Part shown: positions 48,044 to 57,899 of the stretch, one piece after another | How positions within the stretch are numbered: the stretch's first letter is position 1 | How the letters are laid out: each line of letters starts with the position of its first letter | NCBI RefSeq assembly: GCF_013373365.1 | Contig: NZ_CP035925.1 | Span: forward strand, 434,001 to 498,000 | Source: Lentibacillus sp. CBA3610 | GTDB taxonomy: Bacteria > Bacillota > Bacilli > Bacillales > Amphibacillaceae | DNA length: 64,000 nucleotides | Direction of reading: 5' to 3' | Notes under the pieces: generated by a model | Databases searched by the model: none | Seen by the model: the letters and a program-made list of their open reading frames with translations, nothing else | Told to the model about the DNA's origin: nothing | Translations under genes and position numbers: made by a program

Positions 48044-49194
48044 ATGCTGGTGCGCATGAATTATAAATATGAAATGTTTCAAACGAAGACAGATGGCAAT
48101 ATTGGATAGTTGGCTATCGATTTGTCGTCAGCAGTACAATTCCGCTCTTTTTGGATAAACAGGCATTTTTACAAAAGAACAGAATGAGGCTGTCCCGACG
48201 CAATTAACAAAACAGCAAAAGCAGAATAAAAACAAAGATCATTTCTAAACAATGCCGTCACAACCTTGCAAGAGTATTCTCCGTCTGGACGCGCATACAA
48301 GACTTTTTTGAAGGCGTGCACGTTATCAAACTCAAAAAACACAAGATATACTCACTGAACATTTACACAATTTGGGATGAAAAACGACATGTAAAAAACA
48401 AGACAACCGGTGAAGTCAAACGACGTGATGTGCGTTACGCTGCTTCGTTAGACGAGAGTAATCATCTTCTTATTTCAAAGCTTGGCGCAGTGTATGTCAA
48501 CTTTCATCGCCCGTTGGAAGGAAAAGTGAAACAGGTCACCATCAAACGGCAGGGTCACCGTTGGTTTGCGATATTCAGTGTTGAAAGACACGTAAACGAA
48601 ACGGTTGAGTTCCCTGTCCAATCAACAGGCATTGATGTTGGTATTCAAAAGTTTGCCGTACTTTCCGATGGGACGACAATCGAAAATCCAAAGTTCCTCT
48701 TAAAAGTAGAAAGGAAATTGAAGCGAGCGCAAAAGAAACTTTCCCGCATGAAAAAAGGCTCAAATAACTGGAAGAAACAACGTCAAAAAGTGCAGCAGCT
48801 GCACATAAAAGTTGCAAATCAGCGTCGTGACTTTCTCCATAAGCTAAGTTACCGGCTTTCGAAGACTTATAAATTTGTTTTTGTAGAAGATCTGATGATC
48901 CGAAATATGGTGAAAAATCGTCATTTGGCAAAGTCGATTCATGACGCTGGCTGGGGTGCTTTTGGTAATATGCTCGACTACAAGTGTAACAATAATGGTG
49001 GCAAGCTCGTAAGAATTAAACCGCATTATACCAGTCAGGACTGTTCTGGCTGTAAGGCGCGTGTGAGAAAGTCTCTGTCCGTCAGAACACATGTATGCAA
49101 GTCATGCGGGACCATTTTAGACCGCGACCATAATGCGGCCATCAATATTGAAGCAGCCGGACTGGGTCTTTTTGATCTGAGTCCAACTGCATAA
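48044..49194 (+). pseudogene. tnpB: TnpB (IS200/IS605, IS1341-like), N-terminal third frameshifted
   Basis: ATG 48044 opens MLVRMNYKYEMF but the frame breaks repeatedly. Pieces ILDSWLSICRQQYNSAL, LDKQAFLQKNRMRLS, TQLTKQQKQNKNKDHF and AYKTFFEG lie in successive frames. From 48316 an intact 292-codon ORF carries RuvC-I (GIDVGIQKF), RuvC-II (VFVEDLMI), a zinc finger (CSGC...CKSC) and RuvC-III (DRDHNAAINIE). TnpB is an RNA-guided nuclease; loss of an ordered N-terminal domain should abolish it. Confidence 0.88.
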
Positions 49195-49345
49195 ATAGAT
49201 TGTTCCAACTGTAGGGCAAGGTCCTGTCCGATCAGTATAAACAAAGCCCTTGGAGATGATGTAAGACTCGGTTCTTTAGAACAAAGCTATCGTCCGTGAA
49301 TAGGGAAGCTCCATCAAAATCTTGGATTTAGGTGGAGAGGTTCAC
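49195..49345 (+). ncRNA. Right end of the TnpB element, probable omega RNA scaffold
   Basis: After the tnpB stop the sequence keeps the features of IS1341-type right ends and finishes with CTCCATC...GGTGGAG (49309-49337) and AGGTTCAC at 49338-49345. In TnpB systems the RNA from this region carries the scaffold and the flank just beyond it acts as guide. The end point is inferred from family pattern. Confidence 0.55.
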
Positions 49346-49454
49346 GGCATTTCACTTTATGTTATAATATAATAAAGATGTTTGTTATTCAGATGAGAGT
49401 TGAAAAAAACAGGTCATTCTTGAGGTGTATCATGGATGGGGTGATTTTGTGGTC

Positions 49455-50024
49455 ATGCTGGATAGAAACAAAATATATACCTATGCAGACTATCTTGCGT
49501 TGGACGATGATGTTGTCTTGGAAGTTATTAATGGAGAAGTTATTAACATGTCTCCTCCCCCGACACCAAAGCATCAGGATGTTGTAGATGAATTGACCGC
49601 GGAGTTCAAGATGTTTTTGCGTGATAAAGAATGCCGTGCTTTTTCTTCTCCAATGGATGTTTGCTTGTTCGCTGATGAAGGTACAAAAGCGGCTGATATT
49701 CAAAATTGGGTGCAGCCTGATTTAATGGTTATTTGTGATTCCACTAAAATTAAAGATAACAACATCATAGGTGCACCGGATTTGATTGTGGAGGTTCTGT
49801 CCCCATCAACTGCAAGAAACGACCGCTGGATTAAACTTAAGAGCTACGAGGAAGCTGGCGTTAAAGAATATTGGATAGTCGATCCATATAATATGTCTGT
49901 CGAGGTCTATATTGTTGACCGGCATGCGTTTAAACAGACAAAAGTGTTTGGTAAAGATGATGATCTGACCGGAGAAATCTTTACCGAATTAAAAATTGAT
50001 TTAAAAAATATCTTTAAAAGCTAA
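49455..50024 (+). CDS. Uma2-family (DUF820) restriction-endonuclease-fold protein
   Basis: 189 aa from ATG 49455 (GGGGTG upstream). PD-(D/E)XK core: VQPDLMVIC, then LIVEVLSPSTARND and LKSYEEAGVKEYWIVDP. Uma2 proteins are abundant in some genomes; nuclease activity is predicted but the role unknown. It lies just after the TnpB element and is unrelated to it by sequence. Confidence 0.86.
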   Translation: MLDRNKIYTYADYLALDDDVVLEVINGEVINMSPPPTPKHQDVVDELTAEFKMFLRDKECRAFSSPMDVCLFADEGTKAADIQNWVQPDLMVICDSTKIKDNNIIGAPDLIVEVLSPSTARNDRWIKLKSYEEAGVKEYWIVDPYNMSVEVYIVDRHAFKQTKVFGKDDDLTGEIFTELKIDLKNIFKS

Positions 50025-50069
50025 ATTTCTCACGATAAAATTATGAACTTGATAAGAAAAGGAGCAGGA

Positions 50070-51245
50070 ATGTTGGACATAGGAATTGACAAAATAGGTT
50101 TTTACGCACCGCATTTATATCTGGATATGACCAAACTGGCTGCAAGCAGGAACGTGGATCCGGATAAATTTACAATTGGTATTGGACAGGAAAAAATGGC
50201 GGTTACACCGGTGACACAGGATTCAGTGACACTGGCGGCAAATGCGGCATGGGAAATTTTGGATGACGCGGATAAGGAAACGATTGATTTTGTTATTTTT
50301 GGAACAGAGACAGGTGTTGACAGTTCCAAGTCCGCAGCGGTTTATGTGCATGAACTTCTGGGCCTTAATCCATATGCCCGGGCAATTGAAGTGAAACAAG
50401 CTTGTTACGGAGCGACTGCCGGCATTCAAATGGCAAAAGGGCATATTGCCATGAATCCGGACAGCAAGGTGCTCGTGTTGGGTTCCGATATTGCCAGGTA
50501 CGGCCTGAATACACCGGGTGAAGCAACACAAGGGGCAGGAGCGGTCGCATTGCTGATCAGTGCTGAACCCAACATTATGGCACTTGAAGATCAAAGTGTT
50601 TATTTTACTGCCGATATTATGGATTTTTGGCGTCCTGTTTACTCGGACAAGGCTTTTGCGGATGGCAAATTATCCAATGAACAATACATCGCGTTCTTTT
50701 CTGAAATCTGGAGCCAATACAAGGCGAAATCCGGTCTGGGGCTCAAGGATTTTGAAGCGATCACCTTCCATCTTCCGTATACGAAAATGGGCAAAAAAGC
50801 GCTCAAACCTGTTCTTGGTGAAACGACAGAAGAAGTGCAGGAACGTTTGAAGACGAACTATCAAACCAGCACTGAATACAACCGAAGTGTCGGTAATATT
50901 TATACCGGTTCATTGTATTTAAGTCTGCTTTCACTAATTGAACAGGCAAACGCTTTTCCGGCAGGTTCCCGAATCGGCATGTACAGTTATGGCTCCGGCG
51001 CAGTAGGGGAGTTCTTTACAGGTCTTTTGCAAAACGGCTATAAAGAACATCTTCATATTAAACAGCATGATGACCTGTTTGCATCACGAAAAGAAGTAAC
51101 AGTTCCTGAATATGAAACGATTTTTGAAGAAACCCTGCCAACAGACGGCTCCGAAGTCGCATTCGACGTTCAGGACGACCCCGCAACAATTTGTCTTGCA
51201 GGTGTAGCGGATCATAAGCGCCGGTATGTGAATAAGAAGAAGTGA
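50070..51245 (+). CDS. mvaS: Hydroxymethylglutaryl-CoA synthase
   Basis: 391 aa. Thiolase-fold enzyme condensing acetyl-CoA with acetoacetyl-CoA. Catalytic Glu80 (FGTETGVDSSKS), Cys112 (VKQACYGAT) and His in ITFHLPYTKMG are conserved. ATG 50070 follows AAAAGGAG. No other mevalonate gene is in the window, although most bacilli use the MEP isoprenoid route. It is a full-size stand-alone enzyme. Confidence 0.93.
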   Translation: MLDIGIDKIGFYAPHLYLDMTKLAASRNVDPDKFTIGIGQEKMAVTPVTQDSVTLAANAAWEILDDADKETIDFVIFGTETGVDSSKSAAVYVHELLGLNPYARAIEVKQACYGATAGIQMAKGHIAMNPDSKVLVLGSDIARYGLNTPGEATQGAGAVALLISAEPNIMALEDQSVYFTADIMDFWRPVYSDKAFADGKLSNEQYIAFFSEIWSQYKAKSGLGLKDFEAITFHLPYTKMGKKALKPVLGETTEEVQERLKTNYQTSTEYNRSVGNIYTGSLYLSLLSLIEQANAFPAGSRIGMYSYGSGAVGEFFTGLLQNGYKEHLHIKQHDDLFASRKEVTVPEYETIFEETLPTDGSEVAFDVQDDPATICLAGVADHKRRYVNKKK

Positions 51246-51348
51246 AAAAGTGGGATATTGGGACAGACCCTTTGTCCCATTTTTCGTATCTATTGACGTG
51301 GTACGTTAATTTAACTGATTTTGGACACGCTAATAACGGGTGATAAAG

Positions 51349-51621
51349 ATGAAAGCAAGTGAATTGGAAACGAAACGATTTGATAAAGCATTGGATGAAA
51401 TCCTTGATTTGTTCAACAATCTTGAGGAAGATAAGCCTGTTATTCAGTTTGATGCGGAGGTCCTTGAAAATATTGAACGTGCCAAGATTAAATACGGCAG
51501 TGATATGGTCGATGAGAAAATCAATACAGTTGTTCACGAAATGCTCTCCTGGCTTGACCTTGACGAGGTGCAAACGGAGGAAGAAGAAAATTCAGAAGCG
51601 GATGATGATAGCGAGGAGTAA
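51349..51621 (+). CDS. Small acidic protein, unknown function
   Basis: 90 aa from ATG 51349 (GTG 51340 is an alternative). A helical ELETKRFDKALDEILDLF segment, a middle beta/helix part and a highly acidic Glu/Asp/Ser tail. No family recognised. It lies between mvaS and the oxidoreductase, same strand. Confidence 0.55.
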   Translation: MKASELETKRFDKALDEILDLFNNLEEDKPVIQFDAEVLENIERAKIKYGSDMVDEKINTVVHEMLSWLDLDEVQTEEEENSEADDDSEE

Positions 51622-51708
51622 CTTTTGATGATAGAGCTGTATGGTTGATTTTCCGGATGGCGATGTGTCACGCTTAAGCTATCATGAAAGTATATGGGGG
51701 CGTTTTGT

Positions 51709-52692
51709 ATGAAAGGTGTCGTCGTTAAACAAGGGGACACGCGAAATGAATTGGAATTGGCAACCATGTCACAACCAGAGCCTGCCCATGATGAACTGCT
51801 GATCAAGGTTCATCATGCCGCAGTGAACAGGACAGATATCCTGAACCGGGAAGGCAAGTCGGGCTATGCCGTGAATCCCATTTTGGGCGTTGAAGTGGCC
51901 GGAGAGGTCGTGGATACGAATGGCAGCGAGCTTTTTGCTGCCGGTGACAGCGTAATGGGACTTGTCAATGGCGGCGGGTATGCTGAATACGCGGTGATGC
52001 CGGCCGATCGGGCGATGAAAATCCCTGAATCGTTATTGTTTGCTGAAGGGGCTGCCATTCCCGAAGTATTTCTGACAGCCTACCAAACATTGTTTTGGAT
52101 CGGTAAATTACAGCATCAGGAGACGGTTTTAATCCATGCCGGTGCTAGTGGTGTCGGAACAGCTGCCATTCAATTGGCTAAACAACTTTGCAATGCACAG
52201 GTGATTGTGACGGCCGGATCGGAAAGAAAATTACAGTTTTGTCGAGAGCTTGGCGCAGATATTCTAATCAACTATAAAGAGCAGTCGTTTGATGAGGAAA
52301 TTTTGACGAAAACAGATGGTGAAGGTGTGGATCTGATTCTTGATTTCATCGGTGCTGATTACTGGGATAAAAACATAAACAGTATTAAACATGGCGGCCG
52401 TTGGGTTCTTATAGGCGTGCTTGGCGGGGGCGAACTCTCAAATGTCAATTTAATGTCAATCATGTCCAAGTATATACAGCTGACAGGAACCTTGCTGACA
52501 CCAAGAAGTGATGCCTATAAGGAGGAACTGAGCCAGGAATTTTCCCGGAGAGTGACTAAGTATTTTGAGCGAGGAAAAATCCGTCCGATTATTGACCGCG
52601 TCTATTCAATTGAAGAGGCAAACGAAGCCCATAAGTATATGGAGGATAACCGAAATATCGGAAAGATTATCCTGGATATGAATAACGCGTGA
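51709..52692 (+). CDS. Zinc-independent quinone oxidoreductase (MDR family, PIG3-like)
   Basis: 327 aa from ATG 51709. GroES-like N-terminal domain with VHHAAVNRTDILNREG and LGVEVAGEV; Rossmann motif HAGASGVGTAAIQLAK near residue 145. Zinc-ligand cysteines are absent, as in NADPH:quinone reductases. Likely role: reduction of quinones or electrophiles; substrate uncertain. It ends in a terminator at 52709. Confidence 0.9.
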   Translation: MKGVVVKQGDTRNELELATMSQPEPAHDELLIKVHHAAVNRTDILNREGKSGYAVNPILGVEVAGEVVDTNGSELFAAGDSVMGLVNGGGYAEYAVMPADRAMKIPESLLFAEGAAIPEVFLTAYQTLFWIGKLQHQETVLIHAGASGVGTAAIQLAKQLCNAQVIVTAGSERKLQFCRELGADILINYKEQSFDEEILTKTDGEGVDLILDFIGADYWDKNINSIKHGGRWVLIGVLGGGELSNVNLMSIMSKYIQLTGTLLTPRSDAYKEELSQEFSRRVTKYFERGKIRPIIDRVYSIEEANEAHKYMEDNRNIGKIILDMNNA

Positions 52693-52708
52693 TGAATATG
52701 TATGTAAT

Positions 52709-52745
52709 CCGCAAGCTTTTTTAAAAAAGTTTGCGGAATTTTTGG
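52709..52745 (+). terminator. Terminator after the quinone oxidoreductase
   Basis: CCGCAAGCTTTTTT and AAAAAAGTTTGCGG pair, followed by a T-run. Confidence 0.85.
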
Positions 52746-52826
52746 CTTGGAATAAGAACGTTTGTTTCATTTCCGGATATTTTGTGGTATAATGCGAACA
52801 AGAGTTCTTTAAGGGGGTTGTCTGTT

Positions 52827-53045
52827 ATGGATCGTTTGCTTCAAAAGGCCGTACAAACCGGACAGAAGCTTGAAATGATATATCTTGATGCTGACAATCA
52901 CGCAAGTCAGCGGGTGATTCGTGTGCTCGGAGTCAATCAGGACACAATAAAAGCGTTTTGTTTCACGCGCCGGCAAATCAGAACATTTAAAACAGACAAG
53001 ATTTTATCAATCAGTCCAGCCCCTCATAAACGAATGGGAGCATAG
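52827..53045 (+). CDS. Small WYL-like protein
   Basis: 72 aa. The layout ALQ/MIYLDADNHASQRVIRVLGV...KAFCFTRRQIRTFKTDKILS resembles the beta-rich WYL module used as a ligand sensor, without any HTH domain. AAGGGGG precedes the ATG; the region upstream has TATAAT near 52788. Function unknown. A terminator follows at 53053. Confidence 0.72.
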   Translation: MDRLLQKAVQTGQKLEMIYLDADNHASQRVIRVLGVNQDTIKAFCFTRRQIRTFKTDKILSISPAPHKRMGA

Positions 53046-53052
53046 ACATTTG

Positions 53053-53100
53053 AAAATAAACCGGCAGTACTGTTGCTGAAAATTGGCCGGTTTATTTTTA
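53053..53100 (+). terminator. Terminator after the WYL-like gene
   Basis: AAATAAACCGGC and GCCGGTTTATTTTTA form a strong stem with a T-rich end. Confidence 0.82.
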
Positions 53101-53283
53101 ACCATATCTAACTGTCAGCATTTTGCAGTAATTCTTATCATATGCTTGTATAAACACCTGTAAGCAATTGTATTTCTAATAGAAGCAGGAATATCAACAA
53201 ATAACAAATTTTCTTAATAGTACGTTTACTGGTAATATTGCTTTATGGTAGAATAATAGAAACCTTTAGGGAGGGGACTTTTA

Positions 53284-54096
53284 GTGACTCGAAAAACATG
53301 GAAACAGATTAGTATTGTTTTACTCTTGATTGGCCTGATCAGCTTGTTGGCAGCTTGTGGCTCCGGTGGTGAGGCTGATGGTTCAGAAGGTGGTGAAGGT
53401 TCAGGTGATGGCGGTGAATTACAGGACTCATATACTGTGGCTACCGATTCATCATTTGTACCATTTGAATTTGAAGAAGATGGTGAGTATGTCGGGTTTG
53501 ACATAGATTTAATCAATGCTGTTGCAGATGAAGCCGGATTTGACATTGAATTGGAAATAACCAATTTCGATGGTATCATCCCGGGTCTGCAAACAGGCTC
53601 GTTTGATATTGCGATTGCCGGAATAGGTATCACTGAAGAGCGGGCAGAGAAGATTGATTACAGTGATCCGTACTATGAATCTGGTCTGGCTATAGGGGTA
53701 CAGGCAGATAATGACGATATTAGTGGTATTGAAGATCTTGAAGGCAAATCAATCGCTACTCGCCTTGGTTCCACAAGTGCGGAGTATATTGACGAGAATA
53801 TTGAGGATGCCGAGGCGAACCAATACGAACAGCTTGACCAGGCTTATTTAGCTGTTGAGAACGGCAGTGATGACGCCGTTTTGTATGATGCGCCGAACGT
53901 TAACTATTATATTCAGACAACAGGCGATAACCTGAAAGTAGTCGGGGATTTATATCAGGCTGAGAATTATGGTATTGCGATTTCCCAGGGGCAGGAAGAA
54001 TTGGTGACCGCCATTAATGATGCTTTGGCAACCATTCGAGATAATGGCACATACGATGAAATTTATGAAAAGTGGTTTGGTACAACACCTGAATAA
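53284..54096 (+). CDS. Polar amino-acid ABC transporter substrate-binding lipoprotein
   Basis: 270 aa. GTG start with GGAGGGGA; lipobox LLAAC with Cys25, then a Gly/Ser/Glu-rich linker and a family 3 binding-protein body (YTVATDSSFVPFEF, YVGFDIDLINAVADEAGF, FDIAIAGIGITEERAEKIDY). Acidic surface composition suits a halophile. Together with the permease and ATPase downstream it forms a Gln/Arg/cystine-type importer; substrate not decidable. Confidence 0.93.
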   Translation: MTRKTWKQISIVLLLIGLISLLAACGSGGEADGSEGGEGSGDGGELQDSYTVATDSSFVPFEFEEDGEYVGFDIDLINAVADEAGFDIELEITNFDGIIPGLQTGSFDIAIAGIGITEERAEKIDYSDPYYESGLAIGVQADNDDISGIEDLEGKSIATRLGSTSAEYIDENIEDAEANQYEQLDQAYLAVENGSDDAVLYDAPNVNYYIQTTGDNLKVVGDLYQAENYGIAISQGQEELVTAINDALATIRDNGTYDEIYEKWFGTTPE

Positions 54097-54136
54097 TCAT
54101 AGTGAAAGACATGTGCCATAATCAAAATCCGGAAAG

Positions 54137-54179
54137 CTAAGGCTTATCGCCATTAGTATTGATAGGCCTTAGTTTTTTC
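54137..54179 (+). terminator. Intra-operon hairpin between binding protein and permease
   Basis: CTAAGGCTTATC and GATAGGCCTTAG with TTTTTT form a terminator-like hairpin. It would let the binding protein be made in excess of the membrane subunits. Confidence 0.68.
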
Positions 54180-54287
54180 ATTTACGGAAACAGGAAAAGT
54201 GTAAAAATCATCTATCTGCATAGGTACAGATAAGGCTATCGCCACAAAAGTTGGCGAAGAGCCAAGTTTTCGGGGAGAGGTGGTTGA

Positions 54288-54950
54288 ATGATAGGAAGAT
54301 TTAATTGGGCTGGTGTTGTCGAATTTTTACCGCAGTTATTTACCGGTTTGTATTATACATTATTAATATCTGTTGTCGGGCTTGTAATCGGCTTTGTTCT
54401 GGGCGGAATTTTCGGCCTTGGCCGGATTTCAAAAAGCAAAATTATTCATGGTATTTCTGTCGTATATATTGAAGTGATCCGGGGAACCCCTGTCCTGGTA
54501 CAGGCTATTTGGATTTATTTTGCACTCCCGCTTATTATCCAGTTTGAGATAGGGTCGATAATAGCGGGTATTATTGTTATTGCCTTAAACTCCGGGGCTT
54601 ACATAGCAGAAATTGTACGAGGAGCCGTTCAATCAATTGACAAGGGGCAAATGGAAGCAGGTCGTTCACTTGGTCTTAACCATGGACAAACCATGCGCTA
54701 TATCATTTGGCCTCAGGCATTCAAGCGGATGATCCCGCCGCTTGGCAACCAATTTATCATTAGTATTAAAGATACATCGCTTTTATCGGTCATACTTGTT
54801 CCGGAACTGATTTTCCAGGGACGTCTGATTGCAGCGAACCATTTTAATGCCGTTGAAATTTACACGACGGTTGCTGTCTTCTATCTGGCGATTACACTAA
54901 CATTATCCTTTGTTCTGCAGCGAATGGAAAGGAGGTTGGATATTCAATGA
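54288..54950 (+). CDS. Polar amino-acid ABC transporter permease
   Basis: 220 aa, five helices, with the His/Glu/Gln permease motifs [12 protein letters not shown] and [31 protein letters not shown] precedes the ATG. Its stop overlaps the start of the ATPase gene (ATGA), indicating coupling. Confidence 0.94.
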   Translation: MIGRFNWAGVVEFLPQLFTGLYYTLLISVVGLVIGFVLGGIFGLGRISKSKIIHGISVVYIEVIRGTPVLVQAIWIYFALPLIIQFEIGSIIAGIIVIALNSGAYIAEIVRGAVQSIDKGQMEAGRSLGLNHGQTMRYIIWPQAFKRMIPPLGNQFIISIKDTSLLSVILVPELIFQGRLIAANHFNAVEIYTTVAVFYLAITLTLSFVLQRMERRLDIQ

Positions 54951-55669
54951 TTGAAGTAAAAGATTTGCACAAAAAATTTGGTGATACAGAAGTTTTAAAA
55001 GGCATCGATTGTGAAATCAAACCATCTGAGGTTGTTTGTGTAATTGGTCCAAGCGGCTCCGGAAAGAGTACTTTCCTGCGCTGTTTAAATATGCTGGAGC
55101 CGATTACAAGCGGTGAAGTGATTGTTGACGGTTTTAATCTGAATGACCCGAAGACCGATATCAATATGGTGCGCACAGAGGTTGGAATGGTTTTTCAGCA
55201 ATTTAATCTTTTTCCGCATAAAAAAGTGATCGAAAACTTAATGCTTGCTCCTCAAAAAGTACGTAAAATTTCGGATGAGGAAGCACGTGAACGCTGTTTG
55301 AAATTGTTGGAAAAAGTCGGACTGGAAGACAAAGCTGATCAGTACCCGCAGCAACTATCAGGCGGTCAGCAGCAGCGGGTGGCGATTGCCCGTGCGCTGG
55401 CGATGGAGCCTAAGATGATGCTGTTTGATGAACCGACATCGGCATTAGACCCTGAATTGGTCGGAGAAGTGCTGGAAGTGATGAAACAGCTGGCCAATGA
55501 AGGAATGACGATGTTTGTCGTGACACATGAGATGGGATTTGCCCGTGAAGTTGGTGATCGGGTTCTGTTTATGGATGACGGGATCATTGTTGAAGAAAAT
55601 GTTCCGGAAGAATTGTTTTCCAATCCACAGTCAGAGCGCACACAGGAATTTTTGAATAAAATTTTATAG
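54947..55669 (+). CDS. Polar amino-acid ABC transporter ATPase
   Basis: 240 aa. Walker [11 protein letters not shown]-loop [11 protein letters not shown], signature LSGGQQQR, Walker [13 protein letters not shown] and H-loop [12 protein letters not shown] GlnQ/ArtP/TcyC-type subunit without regulatory domain. Last gene of the operon; terminator at 55683. Confidence 0.95.
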   Translation: MIEVKDLHKKFGDTEVLKGIDCEIKPSEVVCVIGPSGSGKSTFLRCLNMLEPITSGEVIVDGFNLNDPKTDINMVRTEVGMVFQQFNLFPHKKVIENLMLAPQKVRKISDEEARERCLKLLEKVGLEDKADQYPQQLSGGQQQRVAIARALAMEPKMMLFDEPTSALDPELVGEVLEVMKQLANEGMTMFVVTHEMGFAREVGDRVLFMDDGIIVEENVPEELFSNPQSERTQEFLNKIL

Positions 55670-55682
55670 CGCCATAATTGCT

Positions 55683-55707
55683 AAGGCAGGCCGCATCAGC
55701 CTGCCTT
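55683..55707 (+). terminator. Terminator of the amino-acid ABC operon
   Basis: AAGGCAGGC-CGCATCA-GCCTGCCTT followed by TTTC; it merges with the outer end of a D1 element. Confidence 0.85.
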
Positions 55708-55797
55708 TTTCAGATGCCAGAGGTCAGATTGGCAGGAATCGGTGAGTTAGCCGATTTCCGTATTGAAAACGTTATCCTAAATTTTATACTTTCTTTT
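55690..55797 (-). repeat. Dispersed element D1, copy 7 (minus orientation)
   Basis: CAGATGCCAGAGGTCAGATT, GAATCGGTGAGTTAGCCGAT and ATTTTATACTTTCTTTT are the reverse of copy 6. Its terminator end coincides with the operon terminator. Confidence 0.82.
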
Positions 55798-55948
55798 CGA
55801 TTAATAAAACAAGCTGACTTGAGCCTGCTTATTTCGAAATGGCCGTCAATTTCCATTTATTTGGGAGCATTTTTTAAATTGCCTTGGTTTATTTTACTCA
55901 GACAGGGCTTCAACATGTTTAAACATGCTCAACGATGATTAATCCGTT

Positions 55949-55977
55949 TTGACGAATAGAACTATTCTCTTTATTCT
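55949..55977 (+). promoter_or_regulatory. Promoter of the ect operon
   Basis: TTGACG (55949-55954), a 17-bp spacer and TATTCT (55972-55977), 30 to 70 bases before ectA. Confidence 0.6.
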
Positions 55978-56044
55978 TAAAAAGAATGCTTTTTTAAATA
56001 CCTTAGGAGGTGGAATCATCTTAAACAGCAGTAACAGTAGTGTC

Positions 56045-56575
56045 ATGACTAAAACAAAGGAAGATGAGGGAGAGCTTGTTTTTCGCAAGCCGACAAAAGA
56101 TGATGGAGCAGACGTGTGGGAGCTGATTAATAATACAGGCGTTCTGGATCTTAATTCGTCCTACAGCTACCTAATGTGGTGTGAAATATTTTCCGAAACA
56201 TCCATCGTCGTTGAAAGAGAGGATAATACGGTAGGCTTTATTTCAGGGTTTATTCATCCTGACCAGCCTGATACGCTGTTCATTTGGCAGGTGGCTGTCG
56301 ATGCATCAGAGCGTGGCAGCGGACTCGCAACCAGGATGTTGTATCAGCTGCTTAAACGCGAAGGCTGCGGCGAAGTCAATCATGTGGAAGCAACGGTTTC
56401 CCCATCGAATACAGCATCACAGCAATTGTTCAGAGGACTTGCGAAAAAGTTGCGTACAAAATGTGTTATTCATGACTATTTTACATCTGATGATTTCCCG
56501 AAAGAAGGTCATGAAGATGAGCTATTGTTTAAGATTGGACCTATTCAAAAAGAAAAAATTTTAGTGGAAGGGTGA
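56045..56575 (+). CDS. ectA: L-2,4-diaminobutyrate acetyltransferase EctA
   Basis: 176 aa from ATG 56045. GNAT fold; [32 protein letters not shown] and the acetyl-CoA loop [17 protein letters not shown] match EctA. It makes N-gamma-acetyldiaminobutyrate in ectoine synthesis. The strong AGGAGG at 56005 is placed ideally for an in-frame ATC at 56018, not for ATG 56045, so the true start, or whether it was lost, is unclear. Stop and ectB start are one base apart. Confidence 0.88.
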   Translation: MTKTKEDEGELVFRKPTKDDGADVWELINNTGVLDLNSSYSYLMWCEIFSETSIVVEREDNTVGFISGFIHPDQPDTLFIWQVAVDASERGSGLATRMLYQLLKREGCGEVNHVEATVSPSNTASQQLFRGLAKKLRTKCVIHDYFTSDDFPKEGHEDELLFKIGPIQKEKILVEG

Positions 56576-56576
56576 A

Positions 56577-57854
56577 ATGGTGACAACAACAGTAATTGAA
56601 GATAATAAGATGAAAACATTTGAGGAACTGGAATCAACCGTAAGGAGTTACAGCCGTGGCTGGCCGGCCGTTTTTGAACAAGCAAAAGGCTACAAAATCT
56701 GGGATACGGATGGAAATGAATATATCGATTTCTTTGCAGGTGCCGGTGGATTAAATTATGGACACAATGATGACAACATGCAGGCAAAAATGATTGAATA
56801 CATTCAAAATAACGGTATCCTTCATAGTCTCGATATGGGAACCACGTCAAGGGAAACGTTCCTTAAACGGTTTAACGAGGTTATTCTTAATCCCCGTAAC
56901 CTTGATTATAAAGTGATGTTTCCGGGACCCACCGGAACAAACGCGGTGGAAAGTGCACTGAAAATTGCCCGTAAAGTAACCGGCCGCGATACAGTCATCA
57001 GTTTCACAAATGCTTTTCATGGGATGACAATCGGTTCACTGTCTGTAACGGCCAATTCATTCAAACGTCACGGTGCAGGTGTTCCACTCCATCATTCGGT
57101 ATCAATGCCATTTGATGATTATGTGGAGAACCAGGATACAATCGCTTATCTGGAACGCTTTTTGGAAGACAGAGGAAGCGGTGTTGCCCTGCCGGCAGCT
57201 ATCATTCTGGAAACCGTTCAAGGTGAAGGCGGCATTAATGCAGCCGGAATGGAATGGTTGAGGAAAGTGGCTGACCTTTGCAAACAGTGGGATATTTTGC
57301 TGATTGTCGATGATGTCCAGGCGGGATGCGGAAGAACAGGAACATTCTTCAGCTTTGAACCGGCCGGAATTGACCCGGATATCGTCTGCCTGTCAAAATC
57401 GATTGGCGGAGCTGGTTTGCCAATGGCCCTTACACTGATCAAGCCGGAATATGACCAATGGGGACCAGGTGAACATAACGGCACATTCCGCGGTAATAAT
57501 CTGGCGTTTGTTGGTGCAACCGAAGCGCTCGCTTATTGGGAAACAGATGCGTTCACGAAATCCATTCAGGAGAAAGGTGTTGTGTTGCGTGAAGGCATTG
57601 AGTCCCTGGTTAACAAATATCCTGAGCTTGAAGCCCATCACCGCGGCAGAGGCTTGATGCAAGGTATAGCAGTCGACAAACCGGAACTGACCGATCAGAT
57701 TTGTTTTGAGGCGTTCCAGCGCGGTTTAATTGTTGAGACATCCGGTCCGGAAGATGAAGTTGTCAAATTTCTCCCTCCGCTTATTATAGATAAGGAAGGT
57801 ATCAAAAAGGGACTTGCGATTTTAGACGAAAGCATAAAAGCAACCCTTGGCTAA
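56577..57854 (+). CDS. ectB: Diaminobutyrate--2-oxoglutarate aminotransferase EctB
   Basis: 425 aa. PLP class III aminotransferase forming diaminobutyrate from aspartate semialdehyde. [16 protein letters not shown]-like start ([13 protein letters not shown]), [19 protein letters not shown], the PLP motif [15 protein letters not shown] and the Lys-containing [12 protein letters not shown] are present. ATG 56577 follows GGAAGGG; ATG 56610 is an alternative. Intact middle gene of ectABC. Confidence 0.94.
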   Translation: MVTTTVIEDNKMKTFEELESTVRSYSRGWPAVFEQAKGYKIWDTDGNEYIDFFAGAGGLNYGHNDDNMQAKMIEYIQNNGILHSLDMGTTSRETFLKRFNEVILNPRNLDYKVMFPGPTGTNAVESALKIARKVTGRDTVISFTNAFHGMTIGSLSVTANSFKRHGAGVPLHHSVSMPFDDYVENQDTIAYLERFLEDRGSGVALPAAIILETVQGEGGINAAGMEWLRKVADLCKQWDILLIVDDVQAGCGRTGTFFSFEPAGIDPDIVCLSKSIGGAGLPMALTLIKPEYDQWGPGEHNGTFRGNNLAFVGATEALAYWETDAFTKSIQEKGVVLREGIESLVNKYPELEAHHRGRGLMQGIAVDKPELTDQICFEAFQRGLIVETSGPEDEVVKFLPPLIIDKEGIKKGLAILDESIKATLG

Positions 57855-57899
57855 TAAAGTAAACACTATTGCAGAAAAAAATGAAAGAGGGGACAGCAA

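Noticed and set aside
54180-54287. Riboswitch between the binding protein and permease genes
   Set aside because: A small GCC/GGC hairpin is visible, but no known aptamer core could be matched.
55678-55938. 86-codon ORF after the amino-acid ABC operon
   Set aside because: It begins inside a terminator and D1 repeat; the composition is not protein-like.
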